Source of the DNA: Pseudooceanicola spongiae
GTDB taxonomy: Bacteria; Pseudomonadota; Alphaproteobacteria; Rhodobacterales; Rhodobacteraceae
Reading direction: 5' to 3'
DNA length: 64,000 nucleotides
Assembly (NCBI RefSeq): GCF_014899185.1
Contig: NZ_CP045201.1
Coordinates: 418,501-482,500 of the forward strand
In this document: piece after piece, positions 1-8,586 of the stretch
Layout: every line of letters starts with the position of its first letter
Numbering within the stretch: position 1 is the stretch's first letter
The notes under the pieces: model-generated
Told to the model about the DNA's origin: nothing
The model's input: only the letters and a program-made list of their open reading frames with translations
Databases searched by the model: none
Position numbers and translations under genes: made by a program

Positions 1-2403
1 GGTGGTCGCGCGCCGGTCGACGGTGGTCAGGTCAACGGCGCGCCAGTGGCCGATCATATCGACGCGCTGGTGGCCGAGCTTGCAGCCATGGAAAACGTCA
101 CGATGCGGCTGCGCTGCATGGGGGCGGGTGTCTACGATCACGGCTACGTGCTGGGCTATGAACGCCTGACTGACCACGCGCCACAATCGGGCGTGCCGCG
201 TCATCGCCTCTGGCGGATCCGGGCGGCGCAGGTCGTGACGGCAACGGGTGCGATTGAGCGGCCTTTGTCTTTCGCGGGCAACGACATTCCCGGGGTCATG
301 CTTGCCTCGGCTGTGCGCGACTATATCGTCGACCTCGGCGTTTCGCCCGGCGATCGGGTGGCGATTGTCACCAACAACGACGACGCTTATCGCACCGCCT
401 TCGCGGTGAAAGACGCCGGGCTTGAGGTCGCGGTGATCCTTGACGCGCGTCCCGCTGGCGGCGGCGATCTGGCGATCCGTGCCCGCGAACTGGGGATCCG
501 GGTCGAGGTGAACCGCGCCATCGCCCATGTCTCGGGTACTAAGCGCGTCACCGGCATTGCGATCTGCGCTCAGGCGGGCAGCGGCAGTGTGATCGAGGAG
601 ATTGCCTGCGATGCGGTCGCCATGTCGGGTGGCTGGTCGCCGGTGGTTCATCTGTGGTCGCATTGCGGCGGCAAGCTCATCTGGGATGAGGCCGGTGCCA
701 TGTTCCGACCGGATGCGGAGCGCGCGCCGACAAGCCACGACGGCAAGCCCTTCGTCATCTGCGCCGGTGCTGCCAATGGCGCCTTCAGCCTGTCCGATGT
801 GCTGGTGGATGCGCGTGCGGCAGGCGGGTCAGCTGTTTCGGCGACCGGATATTCGGCCGGTGAGGAAGTGGCCACAACTGTCGAGGATGTCGCGGAGATT
901 CCGCTTGCGCCCGTCTGGATCATGCCGGCAGGGGCAACTGGAAAACTGCGCTCAAAATCATGGCTGGACTATCAGAACGACGTCAAGGTTTCCGATATCC
1001 AGCTGGCCGCTCAGGAAGGTTTCGAGAGCGTCGAACATGCCAAGCGCTATACCACTTTGGGCATGGCGACGGATCAGGGTAAATTGAGCAATATCAATGG
1101 ACTCGCGGTGCTTTCTAATGCGTTGAATGAAGCGATTCCGCAGGTCGGTACGACCACTTTCCGCCCGCCATATACACCGATCTCTCTCGGCTCGATTGCC
1201 GGGGCGGCGCGCGATGCGGCCTTTCAGCCGCTGCGCCGGACACCTATGCATTCCTGGCACGAGGCCAATGGCGTGAAGTGGGAACCGGTCGGTCACTGGC
1301 GTCGCCCCTTCTGCTACACACGCGACGGCGAGACTGCGCACGAGGCAGTCACCCGAGAGGTCAATGGCACGCGCAATCGCGTCGGTCTGCTGGATGCCTC
1401 GACCCTCGGCAAGCTGGTGGTCAAGGGGCCGGATGCGGGCAAGTTCCTCGACCTGCTCTACACCAACATGATGAGCACGCTGAAGCCGGGGCGCTGCCGT
1501 TACGGCCTGATGTGCGACGAAAACGGCTTTCTGATGGACGACGGAGTCGTGGCGCGGATCGACGAGAATACCTTTCTGTGTCACACCACCACCGGCGGTG
1601 CGGACCGTATCCAGGCCCATATGGAGGAATGGCTGCAAACCGAATGGTGGGACCTCAAGGTCCATGTCGTCAACGCGACCGAGCAATACGCGCAGATCGG
1701 CGTTGTCGGTCCGCAGGCGCGCCAGCTGCTTGAGGTGCTGGGCACCGCAAGCATCGATGCCGAGACGCTGCCGTTCATGGCTTGGGCCGACCGCGTCGTC
1801 GCGGGCATTCCGGTGCGGCTCTACCGCATCAGTTTCTCGGGTGAGCTGAGCTATGAGCTGGCGGTGCCCGCGGGGCAGGGTCTGGCGCTTTGGCAGTCGC
1901 TGATCGAGGCGGGGCGCGCCTTTGACGCCGTGACCTATGGCACCGAGGCGCTGCACGTCATGCGGGCTGAAAAGGGCTTCATCATGATCGGTGACGAAAC
2001 CGATGGTACCGTCATCCCGCAGGACCTCAACCTCGACTGGGCGATTTCCAAGAAGAAGACGGACTTCCTCGGCAAGCGTGGCCAGACCCGCAGCTTCCTT
2101 GCGGACCCGAACCGCTGGAAGCTGGTCGGGCTGGAAACCACCGACAGCAGTGTCATCGAGGATGGCGCCTATGTGCTGGCGGAGGGTCAGAACGACAAGG
2201 ATCAGCGCAACATGCAGGGACGTATCACCTCGACCTACTATTCGCCAACGCTGGGACGAGGCATCGCGATGGGTCTGCTCAAGGGCGGCATGAGCCGTCT
2301 CGGCGACGTGGTGCAGGTCACGCGGATGAGCGGCGGACCGGTGTCGGCCAAGATCGTTGATCCGGTGTTTTACGACAAGGCAGGAGACAAGCAGAATGTC
2401 TGA
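1..2403 (+). CDS. soxA: Sarcosine oxidase alpha subunit (5' end outside window)
   Basis: Large subunit of heterotetrameric sarcosine oxidase, which oxidatively demethylates sarcosine and passes the one-carbon unit to tetrahydrofolate. The reading frame is open from base 1, so the first GTG at 46 is internal; about 800 codons are present against roughly 970-1000 usual for the family, so the N-terminal FAD/NAD segment is missing. The visible N-terminal part keeps a Rossmann-type stretch (GDRVAIVTNNDDAY). The C-terminal half is the GcvT-like folate-binding domain, including GVVGPQARQLLEVLG and RAEKGFIMIGDETDG. soxG follows with an overlap, so this is the end of a soxBDAG-type operon. Family assignment is firm. 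Confidence 0.93.
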   Translation, partial: GGRAPVDGGQVNGAPVADHIDALVAELAAMENVTMRLRCMGAGVYDHGYVLGYERLTDHAPQSGVPRHRLWRIRAAQVVTATGAIERPLSFAGNDIPGVMLASAVRDYIVDLGVSPGDRVAIVTNNDDAYRTAFAVKDAGLEVAVILDARPAGGGDLAIRARELGIRVEVNRAIAHVSGTKRVTGIAICAQAGSGSVIEEIACDAVAMSGGWSPVVHLWSHCGGKLIWDEAGAMFRPDAERAPTSHDGKPFVICAGAANGAFSLSDVLVDARAAGGSAVSATGYSAGEEVATTVEDVAEIPLAPVWIMPAGATGKLRSKSWLDYQNDVKVSDIQLAAQEGFESVEHAKRYTTLGMATDQGKLSNINGLAVLSNALNEAIPQVGTTTFRPPYTPISLGSIAGAARDAAFQPLRRTPMHSWHEANGVKWEPVGHWRRPFCYTRDGETAHEAVTREVNGTRNRVGLLDASTLGKLVVKGPDAGKFLDLLYTNMMSTLKPGRCRYGLMCDENGFLMDDGVVARIDENTFLCHTTTGGADRIQAHMEEWLQTEWWDLKVHVVNATEQYAQIGVVGPQARQLLEVLGTASIDAETLPFMAWADRVVAGIPVRLYRISFSGELSYELAVPAGQGLALWQSLIEAGRAFDAVTYGTEALHVMRAEKGFIMIGDETDGTVIPQDLNLDWAISKKKTDFLGKRGQTRSFLADPNRWKLVGLETTDSSVIEDGAYVLAEGQNDKDQRNMQGRITSTYYSPTLGRGIAMGLLKGGMSRLGDVVQVTRMSGGPVSAKIVDPVFYDKAGDKQNV

Positions 2404-2983
2404 TCTGACAGGACCGGCGCCGGTGAGCGCGCTGCACGGCGCCAGCTATGACGGCTATGTGCGCGTGGCCGAAGAACCCATGCGCGCCATGATCACCCTG
2501 CGCGGCGATATCTCGGGGACGCTTGGAAAGGCTGCCAAGGCATTGACAAGCCTGGATGTTCCCGGCCAGCGCGAAGTCACGGTGATGACCGAGAAGGCAA
2601 TCGCCTGGATGTCGCCGGATGAGCTGCTGGTGATGCTGCCCTATGCGGATCTGCCAGATGCCCTTGGGACGCTGGAGCAAAAGCTCAGCGACCCAATGGC
2701 CTCGGCTGTGGATGTCAGCCATGCGCGGGCGATCTTTTCGATCACCGGCCCGGATGCATTGGTGCGCGAAGTGGTGGCCAAGCTGGCACCCGTGGACATG
2801 GCTCCGGCCCAGTTTCGCCCGGGTATGTTCCGCCGCACGCGACTGGCGCAGGTGCCCGCAGCGTTGTGGCTGCCCGCACCGGGGCGGGTGGAACTGATCT
2901 GTTTCCGCTCCGTCGCAGAATATGTTTTCACCATCCTCTGCGATGCTGCAAAACCGGGCAGTGAGGCGGGGCTTTTCGCCTGA
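2396..2983 (+). CDS. soxG: Sarcosine oxidase gamma subunit
   Basis: Small subunit of heterotetrameric sarcosine oxidase, 195 residues, related to the folate-binding half of GcvT. The ATG at 2396 overlaps the soxA stop by 8 bases and has an AGGAG ribosome site at 2382-2386; an in-frame start at 2357 would lie deep inside soxA without such a site. Typical segments are TLRGDISG near the N-terminus, SMDVSHAR-like (AVDVSHARAIFSITGP) in the middle and FRPGMFRRTRLAQVPA towards the end. Translational coupling to soxA is likely. A stem-loop follows the stop. Confidence 0.9.
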   Translation: MSDLTGPAPVSALHGASYDGYVRVAEEPMRAMITLRGDISGTLGKAAKALTSLDVPGQREVTVMTEKAIAWMSPDELLVMLPYADLPDALGTLEQKLSDPMASAVDVSHARAIFSITGPDALVREVVAKLAPVDMAPAQFRPGMFRRTRLAQVPAALWLPAPGRVELICFRSVAEYVFTILCDAAKPGSEAGLFA

Positions 2984-2998
2984 ACGCCCAGAGGGTTA

Positions 2999-3025
2999 GC
3001 AGGGTTGTCAGCTTTACAACCCTGC
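2999..3025 (+). terminator. Stem-loop after soxG
   Basis: A perfect 10-bp inverted repeat (GCAGGGTTGT / ACAACCCTGC) with a 7-base loop lies 15 bases after the soxG stop. There is no T tract, so it may stabilise the mRNA 3' end rather than act alone as a terminator. Confidence 0.5.
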
Positions 3026-3143
3026 ACCTCTCTGAAGGGCGCATATGCATTGTTGCACGGGGGTAGCCCCTTGACCTTCGGTGCGCAGGAATACCATCTA
3101 GGCCACATCGCATTAACGAACTCCAGAAAAGGGGGCCCACATA

Positions 3144-3743
3144 ATGGCTTTTGAACTTCCTGATCTTCCTTACGCACACGATGCTCTTGCCGACCTCGGC
3201 ATGTCCAAGGAAACGCTGGAATATCACCACGACATTCACCACAAGGCCTATGTCGATAACGGCAACAAGCTGCTGGCCGCCTCGGAATACGAGGGGATGT
3301 CGATGGAAGACGTCATCACCAGCACCTACAACCCCGACGCGGTTGCCCAGAGCGGTCTGTTCAACAACATCTCGCAACTCTGGAACCACAACCAGTTCTG
3401 GGAAATGATGAGCCCCGGCACCTCGGCAATGCCGAGCGAGCTTGAGCTGGCCCTGGCCGAGAGCTTCGGTTCGGTCGACAAGTTCAAGGAAGAATTCTCT
3501 GCCGCCGGCGCAGGTCAGTTCGGCTCCGGCTGGGCATGGCTGGTCAAGGACAAAGATGGCAGCCTGAAGGTCACCAAGACCGAAAACGGCGTCAACCCGC
3601 TGTGCTTCGGCCAGACCGCTCTGCTGGGCTGCGACGTGTGGGAACACTCCTACTACATCGACTTCCGCAACAAGCGTCCTGCCTACCTGACCAACTTCCT
3701 CGACAAGCTGGTCAACTGGGAAAACGTCGCCTCGCGCATGTGA
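3144..3743 (+). CDS. sodB: Superoxide dismutase, Fe/Mn family (probably Fe)
   Basis: Cytoplasmic superoxide dismutase, 199 residues, the usual length. The four metal ligands are visible: His28 in LEYHHDIHHKAY, His in LWNHNQFW, and Asp and His in LLGCDVWEHSYYIDF. The segment GAGQFGSGWAWLV favours iron over manganese, but metal choice cannot be settled from sequence. The start ATG is preceded by a GGGGG-containing stretch (AAAAGGGGGCCCACATA). It stands alone between soxG and a strong terminator, so it is probably monocistronic. Confidence 0.95.
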   Translation: MAFELPDLPYAHDALADLGMSKETLEYHHDIHHKAYVDNGNKLLAASEYEGMSMEDVITSTYNPDAVAQSGLFNNISQLWNHNQFWEMMSPGTSAMPSELELALAESFGSVDKFKEEFSAAGAGQFGSGWAWLVKDKDGSLKVTKTENGVNPLCFGQTALLGCDVWEHSYYIDFRNKRPAYLTNFLDKLVNWENVASRM

Positions 3744-3771
3744 TCCGCTAAGGTCCGCAAGACACTCAAGC

Positions 3772-3801
3772 AAACCCCCGCGCAGCATTGCGCGGGGGTT
3801 T
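3772..3801 (+). terminator. Intrinsic terminator of sodB
   Basis: A 13-bp GC-rich stem (AAACCCCCGCGCA / TGCGCGGGGGTTT) with a GCAT loop, ending in TTTCG, begins about 28 bases after the sodB stop. Confidence 0.8.
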
Positions 3802-3869
3802 CGCGTTGTGGAACTCTCGCCCGGTCTTCGCGTTTTGTTGTTGAGAAACAACACAAAAGGAGACGTCCC

Positions 3870-3917
3870 ATGACAATCCGAATGACGCCTGAGGTGAAAA
3901 CGGGGGCAGTGACATGA
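3870..3917 (+). CDS. 15-codon leader ORF, coupled to the next gene
   Basis: A short ORF encoding MTIRMTPEVKTGAVT. Its ATG has a strong ribosome site (AAAAGGAGACGTCCC), and its TGA overlaps the ATG of the host-attachment-type gene (ATGA at 3914-3917). The downstream gene has no convincing ribosome site of its own. The arrangement therefore looks like a leader peptide that feeds ribosomes into the next gene. No homologue is recognised; whether the peptide itself has a function is unknown. Confidence 0.5.
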   Translation: MTIRMTPEVKTGAVT

Positions 3918-4369
3918 GCGGTCTTCCACACAAAGCCTGGGTTCTGGTCGCGGATGGCGAAAAGGCCCTGTTCCTGCGTAATGTCACGGATGAGGAGGAC
4001 CCCTTCCTTCAGGTGATCCGCAAGGAAGAGCAGGACAATCCCAAGGACACAGAGCAATCTGCCAATCGCCCCGGTCGGGTCAGCGACAACGGCCCCGGGC
4101 AACGCTCGGCGCTGGATGACACTGACTGGCACGAGCTGGCCAAGGAACGCTTTGCCGCCGATCTGGCGCAGATGCTGTATGAACGGGCCCACCGGGGCGC
4201 GTTTGAGCATATCGCCCTGATCGCGCCGCCCAAGACGTTGGGTGAGCTTCGCCAGGCCTTGCACCAGGAGGTCAGCGATCGTGTGATCGCAGAGGTTCCC
4301 AAGACCCTGACCAACCACCCGATCGAAGAGATCGAGCGGCAGTTGCGCAATGGTCTGATCGCGGCTTAA
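3914..4369 (+). CDS. Host attachment family protein (PF10116-like)
   Basis: A 151-residue soluble protein resembling the family named after proteins required for attachment to host cells, known from alphaproteobacteria. It begins with LPHKAWVLVADGEKALFLRN, the typical first strand of this fold, and has the middle segment FEHIALIAPPKTLGELRQAL, which also recalls release-factor-like folds. The biochemical role is unknown and the family name should not be read as proof of host contact. Its stop overlaps the stop of the convergent LOG gene by 3 bases. Translation probably depends on the leader ORF at 3870. Confidence 0.75.
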   Translation: MSGLPHKAWVLVADGEKALFLRNVTDEEDPFLQVIRKEEQDNPKDTEQSANRPGRVSDNGPGQRSALDDTDWHELAKERFAADLAQMLYERAHRGAFEHIALIAPPKTLGELRQALHQEVSDRVIAEVPKTLTNHPIEEIERQLRNGLIAA

Positions 4370-4920
4370 CCCGCGATCAGCACGCCGAGGGCGTCAATCG
4401 CGGCCTCGGCATCCACCGCCGTTTGAACCATGTCGAGCATGGACGGATCGGCAAAGCCTTCCTCGACAATCTGCTGCATCATCTGCAGGAGAGGGCTCCA
4501 GTAGCCTTCGGTATTGAGCAGGATGATTGGCTTGGCATGCAGCCCCAACTGGCGCCAAGTCAGGACCTCGAAGAACTCGTCGAGCGTTCCAGCCCCACCG
4601 GGCAGCACCACGATGGCATCCGAGTTCATGAACATGACTTTCTTGCGCTCATGCATGGTTTCGGTGATCACGAAGCGGGTCAGATCGCGCTTGCCAGCCT
4701 CGGCGCTCATCAGGTGGGTAGGGATGACGCCGAAGGTCTCTGCGCCATTGGATTGGGCGGCACGCGCCACCTCACCCATCAAACCGACGTCTCCGGCACC
4801 ATAGACCAGCCGCCAGTCCTTGCTGGCCAGAAGCTGACCAAAGCGGGCAGCCTGTGCCACATATGCGGGTCGCGCCCCCGGACGTGAGCCGCAATAGACA
4901 CAGATGGAGGGTTTCGTCAT
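4366..4920 (-). CDS. LOG family protein (TIGR00730)
   Basis: A 184-residue protein of the lysine decarboxylase-like LOG family. Members hydrolyse cytokinin riboside or other nucleoside 5'-monophosphates, releasing ribose 5-phosphate. The diagnostic motif PGGAGTLDEFFE is present, together with the Rossmann start ICVYCGSRPG and VYGAGDVGLMG. The start at 4920 was chosen because it gives MTKPSICVYCGS and has an AAGGAG site; the longer open frame upstream is not conserved-looking. In bacteria without plant hosts the role is usually housekeeping. The gene is transcribed divergently from the LysM gene. Confidence 0.87.
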   Translation of the reverse strand: MTKPSICVYCGSRPGARPAYVAQAARFGQLLASKDWRLVYGAGDVGLMGEVARAAQSNGAETFGVIPTHLMSAEAGKRDLTRFVITETMHERKKVMFMNSDAIVVLPGGAGTLDEFFEVLTWRQLGLHAKPIILLNTEGYWSPLLQMMQQIVEEGFADPSMLDMVQTAVDAEAAIDALGVLIAG

Positions 4921-4950
4921 GGCTAGGCACTCCTTGAGACCATTGCGCTT

Positions 4951-4979
4951 TTGACCGTTGTTAACCCGGCTGATATATG
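4951..4979 (+). promoter_or_regulatory. Sigma70-type promoter for the LysM gene
   Basis: TTGACC at 4951-4956 and TATATG at 4974-4979, with a 17-base spacer. It lies in the divergent region about 43 bases before the TTG start at 5022. Confidence 0.55.
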
Positions 4980-5021
4980 TCCTCAACCGTGTTGAGCGGC
5001 CATTGTGTTGGGGGATGACAC

Positions 5022-6341
5022 TTGAAATCGGGCGAATTTGCAGGATGGCCGGGCATCGCCGCCGCAACGACGTTCGTCGTTGTCGGTGCCGCTGCGATCC
5101 ATTTCGGTTGGATCGGCCCGACTCCGCAAGCCCCGAACGAGACGGCCACGGCAGCCTCTCCCAATGTCGCTGCGCTCGATGCTCAGCCGACGGCGCAGGC
5201 GATCGCAGCGCCCGAGACCGTATCTGCCGCCAGTGAACCGCAGTCTTCCCGCATGCCACCACTTCCCGAGCCGCCTCGTTTCGACGTTGTGCGCATCGAG
5301 CTGGATGGCTCGACGCTCGTCGCGGGCGCCGGAGCACCGGACTGGCCGGTTGCGGTACTGCTCGACGGACATGAGGTGGATCGCCCCACCATCGGGAGCG
5401 ACGGGCGCTTTGTGACGTTTCTGGACCTGATGCCAAGCGATGCGCCCCGTATCATGACGCTGGTCATGCATGGCCCCAAGGGTGAGGGCGATGTCACCTC
5501 GACCGAGCAGGTGATCCTCGCGCCGAGCGCGGCAGTGATCGCCGAGGCTCAATCCGACGTTTCACAGCAAAGTGAAGAGGTTGCGGACGTAACTTCGTCC
5601 GGTACTGCAGGCGATGATACGCCAGCTCTGGTCGAGATAGCGCAGACGCTGACTCAAGCCACGGCTGCGACAGATCAGAACATCACGGGCACCCCTGTGC
5701 TGCCCGAAGCCCCGGCCAAATCCGATGACGCGCCGCAAACCGAAGCGGCCCCGGCGCAGGCGAATGACACCGCGTTGATGTCTGCGCCAACTGCAGAGGC
5801 AGGAGCCGGCGAGCAGACCACCACGGTTCTGTTGGCTGACGGCAACGGCGTCCGGGTGCTGCAGGGCGGCGCGCCCGAGGTTGCCGGGACTGTGTTGCTG
5901 GATACGATCTCATACGACACGGCTGGCGAGGTGGTCTTGTCGGGGCGCGGCACGCCCGGTGCCTTCGTGCGGATCTATCTGGATGACCTGACGAATGCGA
6001 CGGCCGAGATCGCACAGGATGGCAGCTGGGGGACGACACTGCCCGAAGTCGATACTGGCGTTTATCGTCTGCGTGTCGACGAAGTCGATGGCGCGGGCGC
6101 AGTGGTCAGCCGCGTTGAGACGCCCTTCAAACGCGCCGATCAGGAGCTGGCGGCCGAGCTGAATGATGGGCTTGTATCGCAGGTGACGGTACAGCCGGGA
6201 TCGACTCTTTGGGCCATTGCCCGGCAGAATTATGGGGCAGGCGTGCTCTATGTGCGTGTATTTGAAGCAAATCGCCCGCTGATCCGTGATCCGGATCTGA
6301 TTTACCCCGGCCAGATCTTTACGGTGCCCGAGCCTGACTGA
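5022..6341 (+). CDS. LysM peptidoglycan-binding protein, membrane anchored
   Basis: A 439-residue envelope protein. A single hydrophobic segment near residues 8-28 (AAATTFVVVGAAAIHFGW) anchors it. An Ala/Pro/Thr-rich linker and Ig-like strands follow (VRIELDGSTLVAGAGAPDW; VLSGRGTPGAFVRIYLDD). The last 50 residues form a LysM domain (VQPGSTLWAIARQNYG ... IYPGQIFTVP) that would bind peptidoglycan glycan strands. The start is a TTG at 5022 with a GGGGA site; no better ATG is in frame nearby. Proteins with this plan are common next to envelope genes in Rhodobacteraceae. A structural role in the cell wall is inferred. Confidence 0.82.
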   Translation: MKSGEFAGWPGIAAATTFVVVGAAAIHFGWIGPTPQAPNETATAASPNVAALDAQPTAQAIAAPETVSAASEPQSSRMPPLPEPPRFDVVRIELDGSTLVAGAGAPDWPVAVLLDGHEVDRPTIGSDGRFVTFLDLMPSDAPRIMTLVMHGPKGEGDVTSTEQVILAPSAAVIAEAQSDVSQQSEEVADVTSSGTAGDDTPALVEIAQTLTQATAATDQNITGTPVLPEAPAKSDDAPQTEAAPAQANDTALMSAPTAEAGAGEQTTTVLLADGNGVRVLQGGAPEVAGTVLLDTISYDTAGEVVLSGRGTPGAFVRIYLDDLTNATAEIAQDGSWGTTLPEVDTGVYRLRVDEVDGAGAVVSRVETPFKRADQELAAELNDGLVSQVTVQPGSTLWAIARQNYGAGVLYVRVFEANRPLIRDPDLIYPGQIFTVPEPD

Positions 6342-6586
6342 GGCACTGCGCGCCGGCAAACATTGCTTTCATTTCATATGGTGCGAAGCCTCTGGCCACG
6401 GCGTGCTCCGCCTGAGCTTGTCGGGTGATCCTGTCGCGACGCGCAAGCAATGTTGAACCCGCAGAGTGATAGGGTATACCGCGCTCAGAACACGACAGGA
6501 CCGTGCGACGCACGCCGTCCGCGATCACGCCCCAATGAGGGGCGGCAGGCCAGCCAGAGCGCCAGCCGGAACAAGGAGCCAACTGC

Positions 6587-8413
6587 ATGAGCCCACGACA
6601 TTCGGTGACAACATCGGCCGAGATGCCCAAGAACGGTGGCAAGATCGTGGCGCGCGTGGTGCCCTATCTCTGGCCCGCCGAGCACCCCTGGATCAAGCGT
6701 CGCGTCGTGCTGTCGCTGTTTGTGCTGTTTCTCGCCAAGTTCATCGCCGTGGGAACGCCGTTTCTCTACAAGGCTGCAGTGGATGCGCTGGCCAAGGACG
6801 GAGGCGACAGCGCGGCTTGGATGCTCGGGTTTGGCGCGGTCGGGCTGACCGTGGCCTACGGGATGGCGCGTCTGATGGGCGTCGGTTTTCAGCAGCTGCG
6901 CGATGTGATCTTTGCCCGCGTCGGGCAGAGGGCGTTGCGCAAGCTGGCGCTGGAGACCTTCGTGCATATTCACCGGCTTTCGATGCGCTATCATCTCACG
7001 CGCAAGACCGGCGGGCTGAGCCGGATTGTCGAGCGTGGCGTCAAGGGCGTCGAGTTTCTTCTGCGCTTTCTGCTGTTCTCGATCGGACCGTTGATCATCG
7101 AGCTGCTGATGATCGCCATCGTCCTCGCGACATTGTTTGATATCAGTTACTTGCTGGTCGTGGCGGCGGTGATTGCGCTCTATACCCTGTTCACGTTCAA
7201 GGTGACCGAGTGGCGCGTCAAGCTGCGCAAGGTGATGAACGATCAGGACACCGACGCGAACCAGAAAGCTGTCGACAGCCTGCTGAACTTCGAGACGGTG
7301 AAGTACTTCGGCGCCGAGGCGCGTGAGGCGCGGCGTTATGATCATGCTCAGGCGGGGTATGAGGCGGCGGCGGTCAAGACCTCGTATTCATTGGCGTTTC
7401 TCAACTTTGGGCAGGCGTTCCTGATCACCATTGGCCTTGTCGCCGTGATGGTGATGGCGGCGATCGGGGTGCAGAATGGCACGCTGACGGTGGGGGATTT
7501 CGTGCTGGTGAACTCCTACATGATCCAGATTACATTGCCGCTGAACATGCTGGGCACCGTCTATCGTGAGATCCGCCAGGCGCTGATCGATATGAGCGAG
7601 ATGTTCGTGCTGCTGGATCAGCCGGCCGAGGTGCAGAACAAGCCGGGTGCCAAGGCTTTGGCGGTTGCTGGCGGTGAGATCGAGCTCGACAATGTGATCT
7701 TTGGCTACGACCCGGAGCGGGTGATCCTGAAGGGCGTCTCGCTGAAGGTCGGCGCGGGGCAGAAGGTGGCTTTGGTGGGCTCTTCCGGGTCGGGGAAATC
7801 GACCATCGGGCGGTTGCTGTTCCGGTTCTATGATGTGACCGGGGGGGCGATCCGCATTGATGGGCAGGACCTGCGCGACGTCACGCAGGACAGTCTGCAC
7901 GATGCCATCGGGGTGGTACCTCAGGACACTGTTTTGTTCAATGATACAGTGGGTTACAATATCGCCTATGGCCGCGATAACGCCAGTCGAGAGGAGATCG
8001 AGGTAGCGGCGCGAGCGGCGCAGATCCATGACTTTATCGTATCGTTGCCGGAGGGGTATGAGACCCGGGTCGGCGAGCGGGGGTTGAAGCTGTCGGGCGG
8101 GGAAAAACAACGGGTTGGCATTGCAAGGACGCTGTTGAAGAACCCGCCGATCCTGTTGCTGGATGAGGCGACCTCGGCCCTGGATACCGATACCGAGCGT
8201 GAGATCCAGTCGGCTCTGAACCGGGCGGGCGAGGGGCGGACTGTGTTGACCATTGCGCACCGCTTGTCGACGATTGCCGATGCGGACAGGATTGTGGTTC
8301 TGGAACAGGGGCTTGTCGTGGAAGAGGGGACGCATGTCGAGCTGTTGGAGCGCAATGGGCGGTATGCGTCGTTGTGGCAGAGGCAGTCGGCGGAGGCGGA
8401 TGAGGCGGCGTGA
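6587..8413 (+). CDS. Atm1-type ABC exporter, fused permease and ATPase
   Basis: A 608-residue half transporter of the Atm1/HMT1 group in the inner membrane. Bacterial members export glutathione-linked metal or sulfur compounds. The N-terminal 330 residues contain six membrane helices beginning at VVLSLFVLFLAKFIAVG. The ATPase has Walker A GSSGSGKST near residue 397, signature LSGGEKQR near 501 and Walker B LLLDEATSALD near 522. The length is as expected. The start ATG at 6587 follows AAGGAGCCAACTGC. The gene stands alone, with a dispersed repeat behind it. Confidence 0.88.
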   Translation: MSPRHSVTTSAEMPKNGGKIVARVVPYLWPAEHPWIKRRVVLSLFVLFLAKFIAVGTPFLYKAAVDALAKDGGDSAAWMLGFGAVGLTVAYGMARLMGVGFQQLRDVIFARVGQRALRKLALETFVHIHRLSMRYHLTRKTGGLSRIVERGVKGVEFLLRFLLFSIGPLIIELLMIAIVLATLFDISYLLVVAAVIALYTLFTFKVTEWRVKLRKVMNDQDTDANQKAVDSLLNFETVKYFGAEAREARRYDHAQAGYEAAAVKTSYSLAFLNFGQAFLITIGLVAVMVMAAIGVQNGTLTVGDFVLVNSYMIQITLPLNMLGTVYREIRQALIDMSEMFVLLDQPAEVQNKPGAKALAVAGGEIELDNVIFGYDPERVILKGVSLKVGAGQKVALVGSSGSGKSTIGRLLFRFYDVTGGAIRIDGQDLRDVTQDSLHDAIGVVPQDTVLFNDTVGYNIAYGRDNASREEIEVAARAAQIHDFIVSLPEGYETRVGERGLKLSGGEKQRVGIARTLLKNPPILLLDEATSALDTDTEREIQSALNRAGEGRTVLTIAHRLSTIADADRIVVLEQGLVVEEGTHVELLERNGRYASLWQRQSAEADEAA

Positions 8414-8420
8414 GCTGAGA

Positions 8421-8488
8421 GGGGTGTGGGGGGCGCTGCCCCCGGCGCGAGCGCGCCTCCCCCCGAAGTATTTTCGGCAAGATGACGG
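8421..8488 (+). repeat. Dispersed intergenic repeat, copy 1
   Basis: A GC hairpin (GGGGGCGCTGCCCCC) is followed by CCCCCGAAGTATTTTCGG and then CAAGATGA. The same module recurs at least six more times in intergenic positions of this window, in both orientations. Confidence 0.65.
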
Positions 8489-8586
8489 GGATGGCGGGGT
8501 GTTTGTTGCGGTCGTTGTGTCGTTGAAAAGCGGCAAATCGGGGTGTCGGTATCTGGTCGGTATCTGAACGGTAAGGGGGCGGTGCG

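Noticed and set aside
3053..3097. Promoter of sodB built on TTGACC at 3071
   Set aside because: The only -10-like hexamer, TACCAT, is at 15 bases spacing; too weak to list.
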